Virus record (IMG/VR): IMGVR_UViG_3300042934_000481
Coordinates: 1 to 20,384 of that record
Strand: one strand, 5' to 3'
Source of the DNA: a virus
DNA: 20,384 bases
In this document: piece by piece, positions 1-6,095 of the stretch
Layout: every line of letters starts with the position of its first letter
Numbering within the stretch: the stretch's first letter is position 1
Notes under the pieces: generated by a model
Told to the model about the DNA's origin: nothing
Database searches by the model: none
What the model saw: only the letters and a program-made list of their open reading frames with translations
Position numbers and translations under genes: made by a program

Positions 1-16
1 GGAAGCGGAAATGCAC

Positions 17-49
17 AAAGGCCTGCGTCGCTTTCGCTCGCAGGCCTTT
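17..49 (-). terminator. Rho-independent-type terminator of tRNA-Leu
   Basis: A perfect 11-bp inverted repeat (17-27 with 39-49) surrounds an 11-nt loop. The outer A/T pairs leave a short T run on the minus strand, just downstream of the tRNA-Leu 3' end. It is most likely the native terminator of the host tRNA gene, so the bases to its left are probably chromosome rather than phage. The T tract is short, so function as a terminator is inferred from structure and position. Confidence 0.7.
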
Positions 50-58
50 GTTGAAAGA

Positions 59-117
59 TGGTGCCCGAAGCCGGAATCGAACCGGCACGCCCTTACGAGC
101 GGGGGATTTTAAGTCCC
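59..117 (-). tRNA. tRNA-Leu(TAA), 3' fragment only
   Basis: Read on the minus strand, the sequence has a CTTAAAA anticodon loop (anticodon TAA), a long class II variable arm, a T arm containing GGTTCGATTCC, the acceptor strand TCGGGCA and an encoded CCA at 59-61. The variable arm and anticodon identify leucine. Upstream of the anticodon stem the D arm (the GG...GTAGAC type sequence) and the 5' acceptor strand GCCCGA are absent, and the fifth anticodon-stem pair is already mismatched near 117. The gene is therefore truncated and cannot make a tRNA. This is the fragment displaced when a phage recombines into a tRNA 3' end; the complete gene should lie at the other, integrase-side end of the prophage. 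Confidence 0.8.
59..117. other. Probable prophage attachment site (attL/attR core in tRNA-Leu)
   Basis: The match to a canonical tRNA-Leu stops abruptly at about 117 and phage-type genes begin from 389, so the junction of host and phage DNA falls here. Tyrosine-recombinase phages commonly use tRNA 3' ends as attB and carry a copy of that segment in attP. The exact core cannot be fixed without the other end of the element. Which side is called attL or attR depends on the unseen integrase. Confidence 0.65.
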
Positions 118-388
118 GCGCCAGAATCAAGCGGGCTGCGGCTTTGATGCGATTTTTTGGGCCGCAATTAGAGTCGAGCGACTGCGATACGGCCCAATGT
201 TTTCACATATCGGAAAATGATTGCGGCCCGAAAAAAGACTTCAAGTTTCACGTGGAAATTGAAATCCTATCGGACACTTAGAAGCTGGCATTATGCCGAT
301 TCTGCATAATCCAGCGCTTTGCCCTTCTCCGGCGTTCTGCCGACATTGAATCCCCCTGCTACTCTGGTTTCGTCCACGGAGGAAACCA

Positions 389-598
389 ATGCCAAACTCT
401 GATCTGCTCCCTTCCCTACTCTCCAAAATCAACGAAAACCAGCTCGCCCTTGAGGCTGCCATCATGGAGCTAACCCTATGGGTCGAGCAGCGCGGATCCG
501 CCGATGTCGCCGAAAACGTCCGAAGCTCTCTGGCCGCGCTCGATCGAAATGAAGAATTCATCAAAATGACCTTGGCTGTTTTGATGACGCCCGACTGA
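389..598 (+). CDS. Small hypothetical protein (69 aa)
   Basis: I do not recognise this family. The start is well supported: GGAGG lies at 378-382, six bases before the ATG at 389. The product is a small soluble protein, mostly helical in appearance, with no signal peptide or membrane span. It lies in the plus-strand unit at the prophage edge, upstream of the LexA box, so it is probably not in the same LexA-controlled transcript as the next two genes unless read-through occurs. The longer minus-strand frame across this region (241-660) lacks a good ribosome site and is regarded as a shadow. Confidence 0.7.
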   Translation: MPNSDLLPSLLSKINENQLALEAAIMELTLWVEQRGSADVAENVRSSLAALDRNEEFIKMTLAVLMTPD

Positions 599-641
599 CA
601 GCTCGTCGCCTCACTCTCGCCCACGGGCCTCGCCTCGATTA

Positions 642-657
642 CTGTACATGCATACAG
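642..657. promoter_or_regulatory. LexA binding site (SOS box)
   Basis: The 16-mer CTGTACATGCATACAG fits the gammaproteobacterial LexA pattern CTGT-N8-ACAG with both half-sites exact and an AT-leaning, partly palindromic centre. It sits 23 bp before the ATG at 681 of the following gene, a position where bound LexA would block RNA polymerase. I could not identify convincing -35/-10 elements around it. The downstream SRAP gene belongs to a family tied to the SOS response, which makes the site more credible. Confidence 0.8.
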
Positions 658-680
658 CACTAGTACAGCGAACCCGTTTC

Positions 681-1406
681 ATGAATTTCAACCAAGCAAA
701 ATCCCTTCGCCTTGATCGCTGGCGAGCCACTCTCGATGATCACGACTTCCGTATGCAAAGCCCCGAAGCGCACCGGGCGACCTTGCGAGAAATGGCGATG
801 GATTTGCTGAGTGAAGGCTTGATCGACGAGCTCGAGCAGTTCGACATGAGCGAAATGGCCGACGCTGCTTATTGGCACGCAGTGGAAGAACTGCAGAGCT
901 TGCCTGGCCAGTACCGGGGTGCATCGAGCTATGACGTGGTGCACATCGACAACGGGGAGTTGCTTGGCACCATCAGTCGGTCAATATTCAACTTCGCAAA
1001 GAGTGAGCCGCGCGGCGCTTACTCTGGCTATGACGGAAAGGTGTACTCCGAACCCGACGGAGTTTGGTTGTCGCTTGGAATCTCTCGTAGGATCGGAAAG
1101 ATTGCCGGGTTGGCGATGGAGATGAACGGCTGCCGGTACCAGCTGATTGAAACCGATCGAATGATTGATGGAGTTACCCACCACCCTCTCGCGGATGCTG
1201 ACGTCTACCGGGCGCTCGTCGATGCGGCGCAGGTCGCTCAAGAGGAGCGGGATCTTCGGGCGTTTGAAAAGCTACGCCCTCACATCGAGTCGGCGGCGTT
1301 CTGCATTTGCTCTGAGTGCCTTGATCGCTTCGGTGCCAGGGACGACTGCACGACATGCTCCGGAAAAGGTTTTGTGACGAAGCCAGCGCTGGCGGGTCTA
1401 CGTTGA
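681..1406 (+). CDS. Hypothetical protein with C-terminal zinc-ribbon-like cysteines (241 aa)
   Basis: I do not recognise the family. The N-terminal about 200 residues show no motif I can name. The C-terminus carries CxxC (C210, C213) and, after nine residues, another CxxC (C223, C226) followed by SGKG, which resembles a DnaJ-like or rubredoxin-like zinc knuckle; C208 is a possible extra ligand. An in-frame ATG at 648 lies inside the LexA box and would fall upstream of most plausible transcription starts, so I chose ATG 681, although its ribosome site is weak. The gene is followed after 25 bp by the SRAP gene, and both are probably transcribed from the LexA-controlled promoter. A DNA-repair or SOS-linked role is inferred from context only. 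Confidence 0.75.
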   Translation: MNFNQAKSLRLDRWRATLDDHDFRMQSPEAHRATLREMAMDLLSEGLIDELEQFDMSEMADAAYWHAVEELQSLPGQYRGASSYDVVHIDNGELLGTISRSIFNFAKSEPRGAYSGYDGKVYSEPDGVWLSLGISRRIGKIAGLAMEMNGCRYQLIETDRMIDGVTHHPLADADVYRALVDAAQVAQEERDLRAFEKLRPHIESAAFCICSECLDRFGARDDCTTCSGKGFVTKPALAGLR

Positions 1407-1431
1407 ATCAGATCCCGCCGAGGGCATGGCA

Positions 1432-2112
1432 ATGTGCGGACGACTCTCCCAATACAGCGGCATTCACGATTTCGTGGCGGCGCTCAGCATGCCGAACGCG
1501 CTCATTAACTCGACCGGCGAGCAGCCTTTCGAGCGGTACAACGCCGCGCCGACTGCTCAGCTCGCCCTCTTCCACCAGGAAGGCCAGTTCCTGCACGCCG
1601 ACATGGTTCGCTGGGGATGGCGCCCGCACTGGGCGAAAGACCGCGCTGCGCCGATCAATGCTCGTGTCGAGAAAGTCGCCCACGGCCCGTTCTTCCGCGC
1701 GATCTGGCCGCACCGGGCAATCATCGCGATCAACAACTGGTTCGAGTGGGTGGACGAAGGCGGGCCGAAGAAGCAGCCCTACCTAATCAGGCACCGCGAC
1801 CACTCCCCAATCCTCTGCGCCGCGATCGGCCAGTACCCCAACGAGGAGCACGGCCCCGGCGAGCACGACGGCTTTGTGATCATCACCGCCGACAGCGCCG
1901 GCGGCATGGTCGACATCCACGACCGCCGCCCGGTCGCTCTCCCGCCAGAGCTCGCGCGGGAATGGCTGGACCCGGCTACGCCCAAAGAGCGCGCTGAACA
2001 GATGGTGCTGCATGAGGGCGAACCATCCGAGGCTTTCGAGTGGTTCAAGGTTGACCGCGCCGTGGGCAACGTGGGCAATCAGGGGCCGGAACTGATTCAG
2101 CCGGTCGGATGA
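1432..2112 (+). CDS. SOS response-associated peptidase family protein (SRAP/YedK/HMCES type)
   Basis: Family members form a covalent thiazolidine link to abasic sites in single-stranded DNA through an N-terminal cysteine, shielding the lesion. The hallmark residues are all present: MCGR at the N-terminus (Cys2), PINAR (Asn76), NWFEW (Glu105) and DIHDRRPV (His163), at spacings that match E. coli YedK. An in-frame ATG lies 6 bp upstream at 1426, but the chemistry needs Cys next to the initiator Met, and GAGGG at 1420-1424 is well placed for ATG 1432, so that start is preferred. Length (226 aa) is normal for the family. The usual AET after NAR is altered here to VEK. It is the last gene of the LexA-controlled unit and converges on the next gene with a 2-bp gap. 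Confidence 0.92.
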   Translation: MCGRLSQYSGIHDFVAALSMPNALINSTGEQPFERYNAAPTAQLALFHQEGQFLHADMVRWGWRPHWAKDRAAPINARVEKVAHGPFFRAIWPHRAIIAINNWFEWVDEGGPKKQPYLIRHRDHSPILCAAIGQYPNEEHGPGEHDGFVIITADSAGGMVDIHDRRPVALPPELAREWLDPATPKERAEQMVLHEGEPSEAFEWFKVDRAVGNVGNQGPELIQPVG

Positions 2113-2114
2113 TT

Positions 2115-2351
2115 TTATTGTTGAGACAGGGTTTTCAGGTGATCCACCAGAGCAGCTTCGAAAATGATGTAGAGCCTTTCAGCATCGCCGGAGCGTAATG
2201 CGCCGGCGGTTTCCAGACCAAGCACGAAACCTTCAGCCCGTGCTCCCGCCTTCACTGCAGTGATCATCGAATCCGTCCGGACGATCTGCGCAAGCAGACG
2301 ATCGGCCTCTCGCTGCATCTTGTCGCCCATCACTACGCCGTCCACAACCAT
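2115..2351 (-). CDS. Small hypothetical phage protein (78 aa)
   Basis: I do not recognise this family. The ATG at 2351 is preceded by AAGGGTG, a fair ribosome site. The protein looks helical and soluble, with charged residues spaced through the length and no membrane span or signal. It is the last minus-strand gene of the late region, downstream of the lysis genes, and nearly abuts the convergent SRAP gene. Its position suggests late expression, but no function can be given. Confidence 0.6.
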   Translation of the reverse strand: MVVDGVVMGDKMQREADRLLAQIVRTDSMITAVKAGARAEGFVLGLETAGALRSGDAERLYIIFEAALVDHLKTLSQQ

Positions 2352-2364
2352 TCACCCTTTGTAT

Positions 2365-2526
2365 TCAGTGTGACATCCAATACATGACTGTAAGGACGAC
2401 CGCGACCCAAGCGAGGGTCATCAAAAACGAAAGCCCTGCGAGTCGTTTGTCCACGTACATAACGCCATCATCAAAAAGGAATGATGGTTCAAGACCAGCA
2501 GCCTCGCAAGTGTGGCTCAGAGCCAT
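2365..2526 (-). CDS. Small single-span membrane protein next to endolysin (53 aa)
   Basis: The frame stays open upstream into the endolysin gene, but ATG 2526 lies just past the endolysin stop and gives a compact 53-aa product. The N-terminal half is soluble and the C-terminal part has one hydrophobic segment (about residues 31-50, with LAGLSFL and VVLTVMYW), ending MSH. No holin or Rz/Rz1 pair is otherwise visible in this lysis region, so it could be a holin-like or spanin-like lysis accessory; this is inference from position and topology. The ribosome site is weak (AGAG about 4-7 bases before ATG), which lowers confidence in the exact start. Confidence 0.5.
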   Translation of the reverse strand: MALSHTCEAAGLEPSFLFDDGVMYVDKRLAGLSFLMTLAWVAVVLTVMYWMSH

Positions 2527-2545
2527 CAACTCTGCTGCGCAGCGG

Positions 2546-3079
2546 TCACGCCAGCACCGCCCGCGCCTTCTCCCACAGCGCCAGCCGATCCGCCAACCCA
2601 TTCAACCCGCCGTTGATCCGCCGGGTGATCGCGTTGAAGTCGTCCCGATCGGCCAAATCGTTCAGGCCCTTCTGTTTCCAGAACCACGCCGCCGACATCG
2701 CGGCATGCTGAGGCAGCTCGAGCAGCTCCGGGTGATTGATCAGGTCAAGGCCCAGCGCCTCGCCGCACTTGGCGTAGTTCGCCCGGCCGGTGATCTGGAC
2801 CAGGCCGCGTCCGCAATACTTCCGGCCGTCACCCGGCACGGTGTTGCCCAGGTCTGCCCGGCCCTCGTACCCACGCTGAGCGGCGGTCGGCCCCCAGATC
2901 TCACGGACGTAGCGCAACTGGCCGGACTCATGCCCGATTTGTGCGAGGAACGCGGCGGCGCGCTGCGGGCCAACGATCTGGTAATGCTGCATGGCGGTGT
3001 TGAGGGCGGAAACAAAAACGCCCGCTTGGGTGCGGGCGTTCGGGAGGATTTGCAGCAATTGCTGCTGGGTGATGGGCAT
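2546..3079 (-). CDS. Endolysin, GH19 chitinase/lysozyme-like
   Basis: This enzyme would cut host peptidoglycan at the end of the lytic cycle. The protein has the GH19-like pattern seen in many Gram-negative phage lysins: an IGHESGQL motif with the probable catalytic Glu51, a second acidic region just after it (Glu60), the CGRGLVQITGRANY core (about 89-102) and an NGGLNGLADR motif near the C-terminus. It is 177 aa with no added cell-wall-binding domain and no signal peptide, so a holin or similar would be needed for export. The reading frame extends to 3265, but ATG 3079 has GGAG shortly upstream and gives the expected N-terminus MPITQQQLL, so the shorter form is preferred. Confidence 0.9.
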   Translation of the reverse strand: MPITQQQLLQILPNARTQAGVFVSALNTAMQHYQIVGPQRAAAFLAQIGHESGQLRYVREIWGPTAAQRGYEGRADLGNTVPGDGRKYCGRGLVQITGRANYAKCGEALGLDLINHPELLELPQHAAMSAAWFWKQKGLNDLADRDDFNAITRRINGGLNGLADRLALWEKARAVLA

Positions 3080-3129
3080 GGCTCGCTCCGAGAAATTTCT
3101 TGTGAGGTGCGTGGGCAGGTTCGACTCGG

Positions 3130-3852
3130 TTAGATCGAATCGGATGAGATAAGCATGGGCGCAGCGACGATCTCGGGGATTGGCGGCTCGACCGGCCAGA
3201 CCGGCGCCTGATACCAGGTCGGCTGCGTCGTCACCTTGCCCAACTCGAATTTGTATTTTTTCCAAGCCTTGAGCGTTACGAGCAGCGCAGCCTGTTCGGC
3301 TTCGTCCTCCGCAGTGGCTTCGCCGATATCAATGCCGAAACCGATCGTATCGACCCGGTCTTGGATGCGCGCGATCTGGGTGACCGCTCTCGCATTTCGC
3401 GCAGTAAGATCGGCCTTGGCCTGTGCCAGATGCTCAGCCGCTGCCGCCGTCGCTTTCATCGCAGCGGTGATCAGCTTCGACCAGTCAATAACTCCGGCCG
3501 AGGCCATCGCGGGTATTGCCAGACTTGGCGCCTGCTGCTCTGCGTTTTCCTCTACAGGATTGGGTTCGGGGAAGACGACGGGGCCGTCCGGGACGTTGAG
3601 AAGAGGCACGGGAAACGCTTGCGCCTGGCTGTAGTTCCATGGGTTGGGCAGCAACAGGGTCAGCACCAGCTCCCCATCGACCTTGTCGACGTCCCCGGCG
3701 AACCACTCGCTGTTCAATGCATCACGCGGCAGAGTGTCGCCATTGCCCATCGGCGAGAAGTCGTAAACCAAACCGTTGACGGTCAGGACTTCGCCGCTTT
3801 TGGTTACTACCAATTGATCATCACGCCGCTGGGGGCTCAAGATAATTTTCAT
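3130..3852 (-). CDS. Tail fibre assembly chaperone (Tfa-like)
   Basis: Proteins of this type help the adjacent fibre trimerise. The gene follows the fibre gene directly and its ATG (3852) overlaps the fibre stop in ATGA, suggesting coupled translation; this also rules out the slightly longer start at 3861. The N-terminal part (about 1-95) is a beta-rich region including NPWNYSQAQAF; a helical middle (about 120-190) carries many Ala and Lys. The C-terminal part has the LKAWKKYKFEL segment followed by WYQAPVWPVEPP, which resembles the conserved C-terminal signature of lambda Tfa-type chaperones. It is 240 aa, a little longer than lambda Tfa. Confidence 0.75.
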   Translation of the reverse strand: MKIILSPQRRDDQLVVTKSGEVLTVNGLVYDFSPMGNGDTLPRDALNSEWFAGDVDKVDGELVLTLLLPNPWNYSQAQAFPVPLLNVPDGPVVFPEPNPVEENAEQQAPSLAIPAMASAGVIDWSKLITAAMKATAAAAEHLAQAKADLTARNARAVTQIARIQDRVDTIGFGIDIGEATAEDEAEQAALLVTLKAWKKYKFELGKVTTQPTWYQAPVWPVEPPIPEIVAAPMLISSDSI

Positions 3853-5054
3853 TCGTACCACCGCCCGATTGCGAAACAGTCGAAAGTGAAGGAGGTAGCA
3901 TCAGATCCGGCGAAGCCGCCCAAGCTGAATGCCGAAATGTTTGCGGTTGTCGCGTTGCGCGAGTAGGCGCCGACGGACGTTACCCCTCGGGAAATACCCA
4001 GCGTCCCCACGATGTTCGCCGTAGCAAAGTTGTATGAGCTGAAAGGATGGGGATAGGTCCAGATAAAGCCGATGTTCGACGCGTTGTAGAACCCGAGCGA
4101 GCCCTGGTTCGTCTGCGTGCAGATCAGCGTCCCGTCGGCAAACTTCACGTACGATCCGTTCGAGTTCGAGCTGCGTTCGATAATGCCGCCCGTCGGTACA
4201 CCGCCCGCCTGCGCGAGTGCGCCAAGGATGTTGGATCGGTCGTAGGCGAAAGCGATCGGCTTGCCATTTGCGCGAGAGTAGTCAAGGCACACCCACGACC
4301 CTGAGCCAAAGCTCAGGAACTCAGCCGAATCGCCGGGCAGAGTCGTGATATTTGCTCCGCCTGGCAGAATCAGATTCGAGCTGTTGTGCGTCAGGACGAG
4401 GCTGCCGGTGAAGCGCAGCGTGCGCCGCGCGCCCGAGGCGATTACACCCAAGCTCGTGATCGTCGTGTTCCCGCTGATGCTGACGATGTTCGATGCGGCG
4501 GCGCCTATGTTGACCGTGGCCGCACTGGCAAGGGTGACAACGGTCGCCTCATTCAGGGCGCCGGTCATTTTCCCGCCTGCCACCGGCAGTGCGCCCAGAT
4601 TGGCGAGTGCTGCAGGAGCATTGTCGGCACTCGTCCCCCCGCGCTGCACGGTCTGAATATCAAGAATTCCGAGGTTGGTTTTCGCCCCCGCCAACGTCTC
4701 AGAGCCGGTTCCGCCCTTTTCCACGGGCAGAATGTTGTAATTACCAGTGGTGCCAAGGGCGGCCAACTGCGCGCCGAACTGATTTACGAGCGCCCGCAGC
4801 GCGTCCGCCGATTCCTTCACATAGCCCTGCATCGGAGCGATCGCGTAGACACCGGCCGCGTTGGTGGCTCCTTGGTAGTTCGGCGAGATCGACATGGCGG
4901 TATCGCTGGCGATGTTGGTGATCTCGTACCACCCGCCATCTGGCCCGCGGAAGGCATCACCTACGCGCCCGTTGGACAGGAACGAAGTCCCGGTGCCGGC
5001 CACTGCGTTGGAATTTTGGACGACAGAAACCGTCCCGGTTTTGTACCAGGTCAT
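3849..5054 (-). CDS. Tail fibre / receptor-binding protein
   Basis: A 401-aa fibre. The N-terminal about 90 residues (MTWYKTGTVSV..., containing GPDGGWYEI and IAPMQGY) resemble the conserved attachment module of phage fibres. Residues about 108-155 hold glycine-rich fibre repeats of the GGTGS...AKTNLG type, seen twice. The middle is a beta-rich, Ser/Thr/Ala-rich shaft, and the C-terminal about 130 residues (VKFADGTLICT, ending AIGRWYE) form the likely receptor-binding tip. GGAG is found 7 bases before the ATG. The next gene is its probable chaperone. Fibre tips usually vary most between related phages, so host specificity cannot be inferred here. Confidence 0.85.
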   Translation of the reverse strand: MTWYKTGTVSVVQNSNAVAGTGTSFLSNGRVGDAFRGPDGGWYEITNIASDTAMSISPNYQGATNAAGVYAIAPMQGYVKESADALRALVNQFGAQLAALGTTGNYNILPVEKGGTGSETLAGAKTNLGILDIQTVQRGGTSADNAPAALANLGALPVAGGKMTGALNEATVVTLASAATVNIGAAASNIVSISGNTTITSLGVIASGARRTLRFTGSLVLTHNSSNLILPGGANITTLPGDSAEFLSFGSGSWVCLDYSRANGKPIAFAYDRSNILGALAQAGGVPTGGIIERSSNSNGSYVKFADGTLICTQTNQGSLGFYNASNIGFIWTYPHPFSSYNFATANIVGTLGISRGVTSVGAYSRNATTANISAFSLGGFAGSDATSFTFDCFAIGRWYE

Positions 5055-5079
5055 TGACTAACTCCAGAAATAGAAGAGC

Positions 5080-5742
5080 TCAGGCGAGCAATTTTGCGCA
5101 GAGGAAGGGCCGATGCCCCTGATCTGTCCAGGCGTTCGAGGCAAGGCTGTACATCAGGATTCGGCCATTGGCGTAATCAACGCCCAGCGCGCAACTTCCG
5201 CCTGATGAGTTGTTGTGACAGGTCATCGTGAAAGGGTTGATTGAAACGTATTCGCCTACACCCAGCGACTTGTTGATCCCCCATATATAGCGCTGCCCGA
5301 CGCTAAGCTGCTCGGTGCCAATGTACGTCCAATTACCCGCCGCGAATGTCACGACCACTGCGGGCGCACCGCTGTCGTAGCACAGCACTCCATTTGGATC
5401 CCACAGGCGCAGACCGTAAGTGGCTGTCCCCATAGAAGCCCATGCCGCCACGAAATACTGACCGCTCAACGACTCGTTGACCTTCGACGCATTCATCGAA
5501 AACCCAGTCCAGTTGCCTGGACCACCGGTGAACCATACCGAATACGGAACCTGAATTACGCCGTTCTGGTCCGGACGAATGAAAACTAGCGGCGGGTCTT
5601 GGCTGGTCACTGCGCGTGAAAATGTGGCCGTCGCGGTCGCAACCCCCGAATAGGAACCTTTGGTGAGCATGCAGAGCCGTGGCGCTTCGGAGTCGATCTG
5701 GACAAACGAGTTATCGTTGATGCTCTGAAAACCGTAGCTCAT
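5080..5742 (-). CDS. Tail-tip-associated structural protein, unknown role (220 aa)
   Basis: No named domain is recognised. The protein is beta-rich, with many Gly, Ser, Asn and Trp, and lacks a signal or membrane span. Its first 20 residues (MSYGFQSIND...VQIDS) loosely resemble the start of the gene just upstream (FGLRVFNESGQLAMDT), suggesting the two share an N-terminal module. Its ATG overlaps the upstream stop in ATGA, so translation is probably coupled. Location between the gpJ-like tip and the fibre suggests a virion protein at the tail tip or fibre base. Confidence 0.7.
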   Translation of the reverse strand: MSYGFQSINDNSFVQIDSEAPRLCMLTKGSYSGVATATATFSRAVTSQDPPLVFIRPDQNGVIQVPYSVWFTGGPGNWTGFSMNASKVNESLSGQYFVAAWASMGTATYGLRLWDPNGVLCYDSGAPAVVVTFAAGNWTYIGTEQLSVGQRYIWGINKSLGVGEYVSINPFTMTCHNNSSGGSCALGVDYANGRILMYSLASNAWTDQGHRPFLCAKLLA

Positions 5743-6092
5743 GTGGCAAACCTTATTGCATAGGCCTTCGAGACAACTTTCGATTGCAGGCCGGTCGTAG
5801 ACGAGGGGTTTTTCGGCTGCACCACAACCTGACCGACCGCCGTCGTGACGTATGGATAGGATCGAAGGTTTCCCGACGAGTCATTCTCCGAAGGCTGCAC
5901 ATCCTGTGCTCTCGTCGGGATGATCATGAACACGCAATTGGCCGGGTTGAAGCCGGGAATGTTCAGGGTGTAGCTGGGCGTATTACCGCTGAAATCGATC
6001 ACGCCCTGCCAGATCACCTGATAGGTTGAGCTGTTTGTGTCCATAGCGAGCTGACCGCTCTCGTTGAACACACGAAGGCCGAATAGAGCCAT
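5739..6092 (-). CDS. Small tail-tip-associated protein, unknown role (117 aa)
   Basis: A short beta-rich protein starting MALFGLRVFNESGQLAMD, a type of N-terminus I associate with small proteins downstream of gpJ in Pseudomonas siphoviruses, though I cannot name the family. It starts 3 bp after the gpJ-like stop and overlaps the following gene in ATGA. There is no signal peptide, membrane span or catalytic motif. A structural role at the tail tip is inferred from the tightly packed neighbours. Confidence 0.7.
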   Translation of the reverse strand: MALFGLRVFNESGQLAMDTNSSTYQVIWQGVIDFSGNTPSYTLNIPGFNPANCVFMIIPTRAQDVQPSENDSSGNLRSYPYVTTAVGQVVVQPKNPSSTTGLQSKVVSKAYAIRFAT

Positions 6093-6095
6093 GGA

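Noticed and set aside
123-388. Intergenic stretch between the tRNA fragment and the first gene, including a GGCATTATGCC palindrome near 287-297
   Set aside because: I found no convincing promoter, RNA gene or remnant gene. The palindrome is short and single, so I do not call it an operator.
241-660. Minus-strand open frame across the 69-aa gene and the LexA box
   Set aside because: No good ribosome site, it would cover a better-supported plus-strand gene and an operator, and the product has no recognisable feature.
2384-3133. Plus-strand open frame opposite the endolysin
   Set aside because: It covers a well-supported GH19 endolysin on the other strand and shows only shadow-frame composition.
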